Positions 1-5,959 are shown, numbered from the stretch's first letter. The stretch: DNA of 9,339 nucleotides from Bifidobacteriaceae bacterium NR021 (GCA_003585845.1 NQOP01000003.1:71052-80390), one strand, 5' to 3'. Notes: generated from the letters alone by a model not told the origin. A program made the numbers and translations.

Positions 1-612
1 TTACGCCATTATGTGACTATTCTCGCAATTATTGTTGTTGTAGTAGTGCAAGTTATTAGTAAGGATCTTTCGCTTTCGTCTATTGCAGGTCTTGCAACCA
101 TGATTATTTTTGGAGCAATAAAGTGGAATGACATTGACAATCAGCTTATGGGCGGCGTTAAGCTTATGGGTCTTATTGCCTTCGTTATGCTTATTGCTGG
201 AGGCTACGCTAACGTGATTCAAGCTACAGGTGGCGTTGAGGAGCTTGTAAACTTTGGTGTAGCTTCTATGGGACAAAACAAACTTGTTGCTGCGTTTGTG
301 ATTACAATTATTGGCTTGCTTGTGACTATGGGCATTGGTACTTCGTTTGGCACGGTTCCTATTCTTGCGGTTTTGTTCGTACCACTGTGCCAGAGCATTG
401 GTTTCAGCACTCCTGCAACGATTCTTCTTATGTCTTCCGCTGCAGCTCTTGGCGATGCAGGCTCCCCTGCTTCCGATACTACGCTTGGACCTACTTCCGG
501 CTTAAACGCAGACGGTCAGCACAGTCATATTTGGGATACTTGCGTTCCAACATTCCTTATTTTCAATATTCCGCTTATGGCTGCCGGCATTGTAATATCA
601 CAGTTTATTTAG
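1..612 (+). CDS. NhaC/YuiF-type Na+/H+ antiporter family protein, 5' partial
   Basis: Frame 1 is open from the first base to the TAG at 610-612, giving the last 203 residues; the start lies outside the window, and an internal GTG at 13 is not a credible start. The product is an integral membrane protein with about six hydrophobic segments, near residues 5-19, 24-38, 55-72, 93-112, 117-131 and 180-201. Glycine-rich GTSFGTVPI (about 116-124) is followed by GDAGSPASDTT (about 154-164) and then an NADGQHSHIWDTC stretch. This pattern is typical of the NhaC superfamily (Na_H_antiporter domain), including the Bacillus YuiF-like branch. Family membership suggests cation/proton exchange or ion-coupled transport of a small organic solute. 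The substrate cannot be read from the sequence. A strong terminator follows 60 bp after the stop, so this gene ends its transcript. Confidence 0.8.
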   Translation, partial: LRHYVTILAIIVVVVVQVISKDLSLSSIAGLATMIIFGAIKWNDIDNQLMGGVKLMGLIAFVMLIAGGYANVIQATGGVEELVNFGVASMGQNKLVAAFVITIIGLLVTMGIGTSFGTVPILAVLFVPLCQSIGFSTPATILLMSSAAALGDAGSPASDTTLGPTSGLNADGQHSHIWDTCVPTFLIFNIPLMAAGIVISQFI

Positions 613-672
613 CAGATTATTTCAACAAACACAGCAAATAAAAAACGCAACTAGCGAATAACACAGCTAACT

Positions 673-719
673 AATAAACGCCAGACGAGTTAAAAATAAA
701 CTCCCTGGCGTTTATTTTT
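673..719 (+). terminator. Intrinsic terminator of the antiporter gene
   Basis: A perfect 12-bp inverted repeat pairs AATAAACGCCAG (673-684) with CTGGCGTTTATT (705-716). An inner GAG/CTC pairing (687-689 with 701-703) extends it, and the right arm runs into a T-rich tail (711-719). It lies 60 bp past the antiporter stop. The minus-strand side lacks a clear T-tract, so termination is mainly for + strand transcripts. Confidence 0.85.
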
Positions 720-723
720 AAAC

Positions 724-768
724 ACAAATCAGTCAATCACAAATCAGTCAATCACAAAATAGCCAATC
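724..768. repeat. Three tandem 15-bp repeats
   Basis: Two identical 15-bp units (724-738 and 739-753, ACAAATCAGTCAATC) are followed by a third diverged unit at 754-768. The third unit is also the left end of the dispersed repeat at 751-796, so the tandem array looks like a local amplification of one arm of that element. Confidence 0.75.
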
Positions 769-796
769 TCTGCAAATCTGCAACAAATGGCTACTA
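751..796. repeat. Dispersed 46-bp intergenic repeat, copy 1
   Basis: This segment matches 3819-3864 at 38 of 46 positions without gaps. It contains an imperfect dyad (TAGCCA near the left end, TGGCTA near the right end) around a smaller TGCA/TGCA dyad. Read on the minus strand it is a stem-loop followed by TTTTGTGAT. It lies about 95 bp past the stop of the minus-strand ABC exporter gene, so a terminator-like role for that gene is possible. Both copies are followed on the right by a separate small hairpin. Confidence 0.65.
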
Positions 797-797
797 T

Positions 798-815
798 CGC
801 AGAAAGCGTGCTGCG
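798..815. other. Small stem-loop beside repeat copy 1
   Basis: CGCAG (798-802) pairs with CTGCG (811-815) across an 8-nt loop, immediately right of the dispersed repeat. Copy 2 has a different hairpin (3864-3880) in the same place. No T-run follows it on the minus strand, so on its own it is not a convincing terminator. Confidence 0.4.
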
Positions 816-891
816 TTAAATTTTTACCGAGATTGAAATTGCACAGCGCATTACAACAAACCAGAGCATTCTTACAATCAGTCTCACATCC

Positions 892-2658
892 TCACATAGA
901 CACAGTGTAAAGCGAGTAGAAGTAAGCCTTCTGATCCATAAGTTCCTCAAAGCTTCCGCGCTCAATAAGCTCGCCACTTTTCATCACAAGAATCTCATCA
1001 TATTGTTTAAGCGAATTAGCATCTAAACGGTGGGTTACAACAAGTCGAAGAATTCCTTGCAAATCCAAAATAGACTGAGTTACGTTCACGCTCGTCTCGT
1101 TATCTAACGCGCTCGTTGCCTCATCAACCAACAGAATCTCGGACTTTTTAAGCAAGCTTCGCGCAATAGCAATACGCTGCTTTTCACCACCAGAAAGATG
1201 ACTACCATTCTCGCCGCACTGATAATCCTTGCCTTTAGCAGCAATCAAATCATCCAAACCAGCCAAGTGAATCACGCGATCCACTTCCACATCCTGGAAT
1301 GGCTTAAAAAGCGTAATATTATCTAAAATCGAAGCATCAAACATAAACACAGACTGCTGCATAAGAGTAGTCTTATCGTAAAGCGAACTCTTGCTAACCT
1401 TACTAAGCTCGTGATTATTCAGATGCACGCTACCTTCATAATCCTTGTAGTAACCCATAAGAAGATTAATCAAACTACTCTTACCAGCACCAGAAGGTCC
1501 TACTATCGCGTAAGATTTTCCAGCCTGCAAAGTTAGATTTACGTTTTTCAAGACTTTATGATCCGTGTCATAAGCGTACGAAACATCGCGCAAAACAACG
1601 TTTTTAATACAATCGTCAATAATTTCGCCAGAATCTTCCTTAACGTTACTCATATAATCAGCCATCTTGCTAATAAGCTTCTTAGCGCCCTTCATCTCGC
1701 CAAGCATTTGCGGAAGACTTGCAATAGGCTGAAGTACGCCATTCATCAAATTAGTGAAAGCTAACACCATTCCAGCAGTAATAACACCAACATGAGCGTT
1801 AACCATCCAAGCGCCAATAAGCATCACGCCAAGCTGAGTTGCAAGGCTTGAAATCGTTCCAAGAGCAGAAACAGTAGTCATCGTTTTTTCGCGAAGATTC
1901 TTAGTATGCTCAAGCTCCATCGACTGATTCTGATAACGGTTAATAACCTCCTGCTCCGCCTTAAAACTCTTAATAACCGAAACTCCGTTCAAAACATCCT
2001 TCGTCAGGGCCGTATAAGACTCATTCGACTTAGAAACCTGCTCCTCTCGAGTGGCAATTCCGCTAGCTGTAAGAATCGAGCACACCATAGGAAGCACAGA
2101 AATAATAAGAGCAATAACAGTGAGCAATGGACTATAGTAGATCATAAGAGCCAGAGAGCTTACAAGCATAAGAACGTCTTGAACAAAGTCAAAAATCTTC
2201 TTCAAATACTTTTCTTGAATACGCTCGCAATCATTAGTAAGTACAGAAAGATACGTGCCGGAATTCGCGAGCGAAAAATCACTATAACTCTTCTGTAAAA
2301 GCTTCTTGATAACAGACTCTTTATACTGATTCATTGCTTTTTCAAGAAAGCGAGGGTACGCACTGCGCTTCAACGCAAAAATCAGGGAAATTGCCAGCAT
2401 AAAGGAAACGACAAGCAGCAAAATAGTAGTTAAAGAGTAGGATCCTTTGCCAGACATATAGTCGAAAATAATTTGCAAAATCCAAGAAATAGCAGTGAAA
2501 ATCATAGACAAGGCAATAAAAACTATCATCGAAAGAAAAGCTACAAGCTTGTTTTCCTTGAAAAATAGTTTTACGTAATTTTTTACGTCGGGATGCAGTT
2601 TGGATGATTGCTGATTTGCTGGCGATTGATGATTTGCCGCGTTGTCAGTTTTACTCAT
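892..2658 (-). CDS. ABC exporter, fused membrane and ATPase domains
   Basis: Start chosen at the ATG at 2658-2656, which has a GAGGT Shine-Dalgarno (2670-2666) seven bases upstream; the GTG six bases further up would sit on top of it. The protein has 588 residues, the usual length for a half-transporter. A Gln/Asn/Ser-rich N-terminus of about 25 residues precedes an exporter-type membrane domain with hydrophobic segments near 39-65, 77-96, 157-203 (two) and 263-311 (two). The ATPase domain (about 350-588) is complete: Walker A GPSGAGKS (387-394), Q-loop Gln at 434-435, signature LSGGEKQR (488-495), Walker B ILLVDE (508-513) and H-loop His543. It should act as a dimer exporting a peptide, lipid or drug. 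No adjacent second half-transporter, precursor peptide or regulator was seen, so it may be homodimeric. Substrate unknown. Confidence 0.9.
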   Translation of the reverse strand: MSKTDNAANHQSPANQQSSKLHPDVKNYVKLFFKENKLVAFLSMIVFIALSMIFTAISWILQIIFDYMSGKGSYSLTTILLLVVSFMLAISLIFALKRSAYPRFLEKAMNQYKESVIKKLLQKSYSDFSLANSGTYLSVLTNDCERIQEKYLKKIFDFVQDVLMLVSSLALMIYYSPLLTVIALIISVLPMVCSILTASGIATREEQVSKSNESYTALTKDVLNGVSVIKSFKAEQEVINRYQNQSMELEHTKNLREKTMTTVSALGTISSLATQLGVMLIGAWMVNAHVGVITAGMVLAFTNLMNGVLQPIASLPQMLGEMKGAKKLISKMADYMSNVKEDSGEIIDDCIKNVVLRDVSYAYDTDHKVLKNVNLTLQAGKSYAIVGPSGAGKSSLINLLMGYYKDYEGSVHLNNHELSKVSKSSLYDKTTLMQQSVFMFDASILDNITLFKPFQDVEVDRVIHLAGLDDLIAAKGKDYQCGENGSHLSGGEKQRIAIARSLLKKSEILLVDEATSALDNETSVNVTQSILDLQGILRLVVTHRLDANSLKQYDEILVMKSGELIERGSFEELMDQKAYFYSLYTVSM

Positions 2659-2714
2659 TCTCACTACCTCTAACTTCCTTTATATCTATACTATTTCTAC
2701 TATCTCTTCTCTAA

Positions 2715-2740
2715 TAGCATTTTCACAGTTAGCATTTTCA
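2715..2740. promoter_or_regulatory. Paired 11-bp direct repeats upstream of the ABC exporter
   Basis: TAGCATTTTCA occurs at 2715-2725 and again at 2730-2740, a 15-bp period, 57-82 bp upstream of the exporter start codon. The spacing resembles two adjacent protein-binding sites. No convincing -35/-10 pair could be fixed here; TATAGAT at about 2689-2683 on the minus strand is a possible -10 without a good -35. The role is inferred from position only. Confidence 0.3.
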
Positions 2741-2944
2741 TAAGCGATTTACTTATTCACTCGCTACAAGCATTGAAAGCTACACTATCATACTTATCCT
2801 GATTGTTCATGCTTATCTACTTGACAACACCTATAAATGGTTAAACACACTTACATGTAATGCTTGCTAGAAATAATAAGCATAGAGTTAAAAAAAAAAT
2901 CAAATTAGAACGATGGTTTCATACGTAATATCAGCATAAACGTG

Positions 2945-3754
2945 TCAAATACGCAACACTGCTTCAATACAAAGCTCAAGAGCATACGCTTTAGAGTCTC
3001 CGCCCCAATTACGCTCATCATAATTTTCAACATCATGCAAAGTATCTGCAGTATAAAGAATCTCACCCCAAACAATCTCGCGCATTTGTGCACAAGCCGC
3101 TAAAGCAGAACACTCCATTTCAACAACCGCGCATCCCTCCTGCTTACGACTGGAAACTTTCCCCTTAGTTTCACGGAAAAACCCATCCGTAGTCCACGTT
3201 TTAACTTCATGATAAGGCAAATTGTGCGCTTGCAAAGTTTGTAAGATAGCACGTCTCGAGCGCTCTGAAACATCAACATAACGACTTGGAGGCAAATAAT
3301 GATAAGAAGTTCCCTCATCTCTTAAGGCTTTATACGGAACCAGAAAAACATTTTCCTCATAATCAACTAGCGATCCGCAAGAACCAGCACTAACAACTTC
3401 CCTAACACCGTAAGAAATCAGCCAGTCTAAGATCTGAACAGCAGCAGGAGCTCCAACTGGGGCCTGTACTAAGCAGATTTTTTGCGTTTCTTCTTCTACT
3501 TCACTGTTTGTATTTTCTCTTACTGCAGTTCCTACTTTTTCTTCCAAAACATATATTGGATATTTTTTAGTTGCAGATTCAAAATTTGCTACAATCGTAG
3601 CTTTCCTACTTAAAGCATACTGATCAATTTCATCGCCCAAGAAAGCAAAAACCGCTTTAGATGGAAGCTGAACAGAAATATTATCGTGTGTTGGCATTAA
3701 TACTGCACTTTTATCGGAATCATACTCTAAAATCGGCAAATCATATTCTGTCAT
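2945..3754 (-). CDS. Nucleoside phosphorylase (PNP/UDP family)
   Basis: Start chosen at the ATG at 3754-3752, which has GGAG (3766-3763) eight bases upstream; an upstream in-frame GTG at 3802 has no such site. This gives 269 residues, normal for the family. Hallmarks of the PNP/uridine phosphorylase superfamily are SAGSCGSL (122-129, phosphate/ribose region), RDEGTSYHYLPP (145-156), WTTDGFFRET (187-196), VVEMECSALAA (210-220, ribose-binding Glu/Met/Glu) and TADTL with Asp237 near the base-binding site. The enzyme should cleave nucleosides with phosphate to a free base and ribose-1-phosphate in the cytoplasm, for salvage. Purine versus uridine preference cannot be settled from these motifs. 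It appears monocistronic, with its own promoter at 3834-3806. Confidence 0.88.
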   Translation of the reverse strand: MTEYDLPILEYDSDKSAVLMPTHDNISVQLPSKAVFAFLGDEIDQYALSRKATIVANFESATKKYPIYVLEEKVGTAVRENTNSEVEEETQKICLVQAPVGAPAAVQILDWLISYGVREVVSAGSCGSLVDYEENVFLVPYKALRDEGTSYHYLPPSRYVDVSERSRRAILQTLQAHNLPYHEVKTWTTDGFFRETKGKVSSRKQEGCAVVEMECSALAACAQMREIVWGEILYTADTLHDVENYDERNWGGDSKAYALELCIEAVLRI

Positions 3755-3805
3755 ACAATCAGCTCCGTCATACAAGCCATTCAATCCTATATACAAATAC
3801 ACACA

Positions 3806-3834
3806 TTAATACGCAAAGATCACAAAATAGTCAA
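3806..3834 (-). promoter_or_regulatory. Promoter of the nucleoside phosphorylase gene
   Basis: On the minus strand TTGACT (3834-3829) is separated by exactly 17 bp from TATTAA (3811-3806). Transcription would start near 3798, about 45 nt before the ATG. The -35 hexamer lies inside copy 2 of the dispersed repeat, so the repeat supplies part of this promoter. Confidence 0.55.
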
Positions 3835-3864
3835 TTGCTGCAAATTCGCACTTAATGGCTACTA
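3819..3864. repeat. Dispersed 46-bp intergenic repeat, copy 2
   Basis: Matches 751-796 at 38 of 46 positions without gaps. It begins 20 bp past the GNAT stop and overlaps the phosphorylase promoter. The C-to-T change at 3831 relative to copy 1 turns a G-C pair of the outer stem into a G-T wobble in the + strand RNA, but gives a C-A mismatch in the minus-strand RNA. As a minus-strand terminator copy 2 is therefore weaker than copy 1. Confidence 0.65.
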
Positions 3865-3880
3865 GAAAATCATATTTTCT
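3864..3880. other. AT-rich stem-loop just after the GNAT gene
   Basis: AGAAAAT (3864-3870) and ATTTTCT (3874-3880) form a perfect 7-bp stem with a 3-nt loop, three bases beyond the GNAT stop codon. No T-tract follows on the minus strand. It could pause polymerase or protect the mRNA 3' end; either role is inference. Confidence 0.4.
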
Positions 3881-3883
3881 GCA

Positions 3884-4306
3884 TCATGCCCTGTCTTTTA
3901 TAAAACCGCAGCAATCGATTTCTGCTAACTCAATAAAACCAGCTGACTTATAAAAAGCAATAGTTTTTTCAGTGCAATCCGTAGTCAATTGAATTTGACG
4001 AACATTAGGATAATAATCCACAATCGCCTTTAACAAAGCAGACCCTATCCCCTGCATTTGATACTCAGGCAAAACAAGAATATCCTGAATAAGAACAACC
4101 GTATATCCGTCGCCAACAGCTCTAGCAATGCCAATTAGCTCATCATTTTTATATGCAGCTAAAACCTTGAGCGAATTGTTAAAACCATTTTCCAAAGCAA
4201 CTAAATCATCTGTGTACGCAGACCAACCAACGGAATCATACAACCTTAAAATATCTTTGCTATTATACTTTTCATACTCTTTTATTTGAACATCCGCTAA
4301 ATTCAT
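3884..4306 (-). CDS. GNAT-family N-acetyltransferase
   Basis: Start chosen at the ATG at 4306-4304 (140 residues), which has a GGAGG (4322-4318) 11 bases upstream. The same RBS-to-ATG spacing is kept in a decayed duplicate at 6913-6896, and the frame extends upstream only to an ATG at 4339 without a clear site. The GNAT core is intact: strand and turn near 48-62 (AAYKNDELIGIARAVGDG), ILVLPEYQMQGIGSALL (75-92) with the acetyl-CoA motif Q83xxGxG, and TEKTIAFYKSAGF (112-124), the usual C-terminal helix and beta-bulge region. It should transfer an acetyl group from acetyl-CoA to an amine. The acceptor is unknown; small proteins of this class act on metabolites, antibiotics or protein N-termini. 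Confidence 0.87.
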   Translation of the reverse strand: MNLADVQIKEYEKYNSKDILRLYDSVGWSAYTDDLVALENGFNNSLKVLAAYKNDELIGIARAVGDGYTVVLIQDILVLPEYQMQGIGSALLKAIVDYYPNVRQIQLTTDCTEKTIAFYKSAGFIELAEIDCCGFIKDRA

Positions 4307-4321
4307 TGACAATAACACCTC
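4271..4321 (-). repeat. Parent copy of the duplicated GNAT start region
   Basis: This stretch covers the Shine-Dalgarno side, start codon and about 12 codons of the GNAT gene. It is repeated in decayed form at 6864-6913. The core (4287-4321 versus 6879-6913) is identical at 32 of 35 positions, including the RBS-proximal GAGGTGTTATTGT region with one change. Confidence 0.7.
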
Positions 4322-4355
4322 CAAATATTGTGCAATCAACGTTGAAACCCTAAAT

Positions 4356-4383
4356 TTTCTAGCGTAATCGCTCAGTATATCAA
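4356..4383 (-). promoter_or_regulatory. Possible promoter of the GNAT gene
   Basis: On the minus strand TTGATA (4383-4378) lies 16 bp from TAGAAA (4361-4356). The -35 is good but the -10 is weak. A short dyad, AGCG/CGCT (4361-4372), sits in the spacer. The implied start near 4349 would leave a 5' leader of about 40 nt. Confidence 0.35.
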
Positions 4384-4507
4384 GTCGCCTATCTCTTCTT
4401 TTAACATAGGACTTTAATGCGCCAACTGCGCCAATGTCCCAAAACAGACAGAATCAGACACTCACTCAGAAAAGGAATACATATCAAGAACTAGCAAACA
4501 CGAATTA
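4384..4507. other. Gene-free spacer between the GNAT and cysK promoters
   Basis: No reading frame, RNA gene or terminator is recognised here. The only structure seen is a tandem repeat of TGCGCCAA at 4418-4425 and 4427-4434, about 75-90 bp upstream of the cysK -35 box. It could be an activator site, but nothing else supports that. Confidence 0.4.
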
Positions 4508-4510
4508 AGT

Positions 4511-4539
4511 TTGACAAACGCAAATACATTCGCTATAGT
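4511..4539 (+). promoter_or_regulatory. Promoter of the cysK-cysE leader transcript
   Basis: A consensus -35 TTGACA (4511-4516) is separated by the optimal 17 bp from TATAGT (4534-4539). The predicted start near 4546 places the leader-peptide Shine-Dalgarno about 20 nt into the RNA. The promoter lies about 410 bp upstream of cysK, so the transcript must carry a long 5' leader. This is the best promoter match in the window. Confidence 0.75.
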
Positions 4540-4577
4540 CATCACTTATCACCATTTCGACGAGTAAAGGAGTGCAC

Positions 4578-4664
4578 ATGTATCATGCAAATATGATGAC
4601 AAATTGTTGTTGTAACGTATGCTGTTGCGCATTTCTTAATCGAAATGATGTTTGCAAGCACTAA
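4578..4664 (+). CDS. Cysteine-rich leader peptide (attenuation peptide of cysK-cysE)
   Basis: ATG at 4578, stop TAA at 4662-4664, 28 codons. A strong Shine-Dalgarno AAAGGAG (4566-4572) ends five bases before the ATG, and a near-consensus promoter lies just upstream. The peptide contains Cys10-12 and Cys15-17 (CCCNVCCC) and Cys26: seven Cys in 28 residues, encoded by both TGT and TGC. Such density is very unusual for a bacterial protein and is what a ribosome-stalling sensor of Cys-tRNA would need. The downstream genes make cysteine, and an intrinsic terminator lies between. By analogy with the amino-acid leader peptides of trp, his and leu operons, and with poly-cysteine upstream reading frames described in mycobacteria, the act of translation, not the peptide, is probably the function. 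A tiny metal-binding protein is the alternative, but the promoter, terminator and pathway context favour a leader. Confidence 0.85.
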   Translation: MYHANMMTNCCCNVCCCAFLNRNDVCKH

Positions 4665-4682
4665 GTATGCATAACATCTAGC

Positions 4683-4713
4683 CTGTGTTAAAAGCATTTA
4701 CGTTGAAACACAG
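4683..4713 (+). promoter_or_regulatory. Leader hairpin upstream of the cysK attenuator
   Basis: CTGTGTT (4683-4689) pairs with AACACAG (4707-4713) around a 17-nt loop, starting 18 nt past the leader-peptide stop. The right arm overlaps GAAACA (4705-4710), which repeats the 5' arm of the terminator (4729-4734) and could pair instead with TGTTTC (4741-4746). The hairpin could therefore decide which downstream structure forms. Confidence 0.5.
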
Positions 4714-4726
4714 CAAATTACGATTC

Positions 4727-4753
4727 AAGAAACAGCGCGCTGTTTCTTTTTTT
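4727..4753 (+). terminator. Intrinsic terminator/attenuator in the cysK leader
   Basis: A perfect 22-bp palindrome (4727-4748; arms AAGAAACAG and CTGTTTCTT around CGCG) is followed without a break by a T-run reaching seven Ts (4747-4753). It is a textbook Rho-independent terminator. It sits 62 nt after the leader-peptide stop and about 200 nt before cysK, on the same strand. A terminator between a strong promoter and the gene it serves indicates conditional readthrough. Seen: the palindrome and T-tract. Inferred: control by cysteine. Confidence 0.85.
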
Positions 4754-4830
4754 ATGCCAAAATTCGAATATAAAACGTTAAAAAGATAACAATTTAACGC
4801 GAATTAAATATTAAAACGAATAAATGGCAT
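4754..4830 (+). promoter_or_regulatory. Nested inverted repeats in the cysK 5' leader
   Basis: Three perfect pairings nest inside each other: ATGCCA (4754-4759) with TGGCAT (4825-4830), AATTCG (4761-4766) with CGAATT (4800-4805), and CGTTAAA (4776-4782) with TTTAACG (4793-4799). The order is correct for one branched-free RNA fold in transcripts that pass the terminator. It matches no riboswitch family I recognise. Possible roles are mRNA stabilisation or a second control step. Confidence 0.4.
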
Positions 4831-4937
4831 CTTTAGAAACAACTAATAAGCAGCAGTCGCTTTATTAATAAAAATTATTTTTTAAAAATTAAAAATAAAC
4901 AAAATTAAACAAATTAAATTAAACAAAACAAACAAGT
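4831..4937 (+). other. AT-rich unstructured leader before cysK
   Basis: Very A-rich sequence with scattered TTAAA and AAACAA motifs and almost no G. It contains no reading frame. The lack of structure would leave the cysK ribosome-binding site (AAGGGGA, 4938-4944) freely accessible, which argues for control at the terminator and not at cysK translation. Confidence 0.5.
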
Positions 4938-4950
4938 AAGGGGAAATATT

Positions 4951-5883
4951 ATGTCCAACATCTACAAGTCCGTGCAAGAACTCGTAGGCCACACTCCACT
5001 TCTGGAGCTTACTCACATTGAAAAAGAGTACAATCTAGCAGCAAAAATCCTTGTAAAACTCGAATACTTCAACCCAGCAGGTTCCGTAAAAGACCGCATT
5101 GCAAAGCAAATGATTGAAGAAGCAGAAACCGCAGGCACAATTAAGCCAGGCTCAGTAATTGTTGAGCCAACTTCTGGAAACACTGGTATTGGTCTTGCAA
5201 TGATTGCACAAACAAAAGGATACAAAAGCATTATTGTGATGCCAGAAAGCATGTCTATTGAACGCCGAAAACTTATGAAAGCATACGGAGCAGAACTCGT
5301 GCTCACTCCTGCCGCAGAGGGAATGAAGGGCGCAATTGCCAAAGCGAAGGAAATCGTTGAAAACACGCCAAACGCGTGGACTCCAGGACAGTTTACCAAT
5401 CAAGCAAATGTGCACGCGCACTACAAAACAACCGGTCCAGAAATTTGGCAAGACACTGACGGAAACGTGGATATGCTCATTGCTGGCGTTGGAACAGGCG
5501 GCACAATCACTGGTACAGGAACATATTTAAAAGAGCAAAATCCGCAGCTTGAAGTAATTGCAGTAGAACCATCCGACTCCCCTGTGCTCGCAGGCGGCAA
5601 ACCAGGAGCACACAAGATTCAAGGAATTGGCGCAGGATTCGTGCCAGATGTTCTCAACCAAAACATTTACAATCGTATTGTTCATGTAACTAATGAAAAT
5701 GCAATTGAAAGCGGCAAGCTTATAAGCAAAAAAGAAGGCGTTCTCGTAGGTATTTCTTCTGGAGCTGCGGTTTGGACAGCAATTCAAGAAGCAAAAAGAG
5801 AAGAAAATGCGGGCAAAACCATTGTTGCAATACTTCCAGATTCAGGCGACCGATACTTGTCAACGCCTTTGTTTGCAGAATAA
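4951..5883 (+). CDS. cysK: Cysteine synthase A (O-acetylserine sulfhydrylase)
   Basis: ATG at 4951 with AAGGGGA seven bases upstream; 310 residues, full length for the family. This PLP enzyme converts O-acetylserine and sulfide to cysteine and acetate in the cytoplasm. The PLP lysine is K47 in NPAGSVKDR (41-49). The substrate loop TSGNTG is at 74-79, the PLP phosphate-binding GTGGT at 181-185, and the GISSGA segment contacting the pyridine ring at 267-272. The C-terminus keeps the LPDSGDRYLST block. The fold-type II beta family also includes cystathionine beta-synthase, but the length, lack of extra domains and the cysE neighbour favour CysK. It is the first structural gene after the cysteine leader, and cysE follows 116 nt downstream on the same strand, almost certainly as an operon. 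The pair would make cysteine from serine. Confidence 0.95.
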   Translation: MSNIYKSVQELVGHTPLLELTHIEKEYNLAAKILVKLEYFNPAGSVKDRIAKQMIEEAETAGTIKPGSVIVEPTSGNTGIGLAMIAQTKGYKSIIVMPESMSIERRKLMKAYGAELVLTPAAEGMKGAIAKAKEIVENTPNAWTPGQFTNQANVHAHYKTTGPEIWQDTDGNVDMLIAGVGTGGTITGTGTYLKEQNPQLEVIAVEPSDSPVLAGGKPGAHKIQGIGAGFVPDVLNQNIYNRIVHVTNENAIESGKLISKKEGVLVGISSGAAVWTAIQEAKREENAGKTIVAILPDSGDRYLSTPLFAE

Positions 5884-5915
5884 TGCTATGCAATAATGAT
5901 AATAATGAAATGATG

Positions 5916-5959
5916 CTTTGAAAGTGCGCATTTAGTATATTCACAGGTGCACTTTCGAG
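5916..5959 (+). other. Hairpin between cysK and cysE
   Basis: GAAAGTGC (5920-5927) pairs with GCACTTTC (5949-5956), extendable by three pairs (two G-T) to 5917-5959, with a 21-nt loop. No T-tract follows, so it is not an intrinsic terminator for cysK. It could stabilise the cysK 3' end or adjust relative expression within the operon. Confidence 0.45.

Noticed and set aside
1..276. Minus-strand frame of about 90 residues opposite the antiporter gene.
   Set aside because: It overlaps a clear membrane-transporter frame and its translation is Asn/His/Lys-rich low complexity with no family likeness.
2700..2741. 13-codon minus-strand frame starting at 2741 upstream of the ABC exporter (MKMLTVKMLLEKR).
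   Set aside because: No Shine-Dalgarno precedes it and the repeated residues simply follow from the 11-bp direct repeats. No terminator lies between it and the exporter.
2821..2850. TTGACA at 2821-2826 as a + strand promoter.
   Set aside because: No acceptable -10 lies 16-18 bp downstream and no + strand gene follows.
2890..2925. T10 run on the minus strand after the phosphorylase gene, as an intrinsic terminator.
   Set aside because: The sequence before the T-run shows only 3-4 bp pairings with mismatches, too weak to call. The clear hairpin (ATGCTT/AAGCAT, about 2860-2883) lies on the wrong side of the run for that strand.
4546..4760. T-box or S-box riboswitch in the cysK leader.
   Set aside because: No T-box conserved antiterminator bulge sequence (GGTGG/ACCGCG type) and no SAM-riboswitch core was seen. 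The Cys-codon frame plus terminator explains the region better.
5013..5787. Long minus-strand reading frames opposite cysK.
   Set aside because: They are shadows of cysK, which has full family motifs and an RBS; their translations show no recognisable domain.
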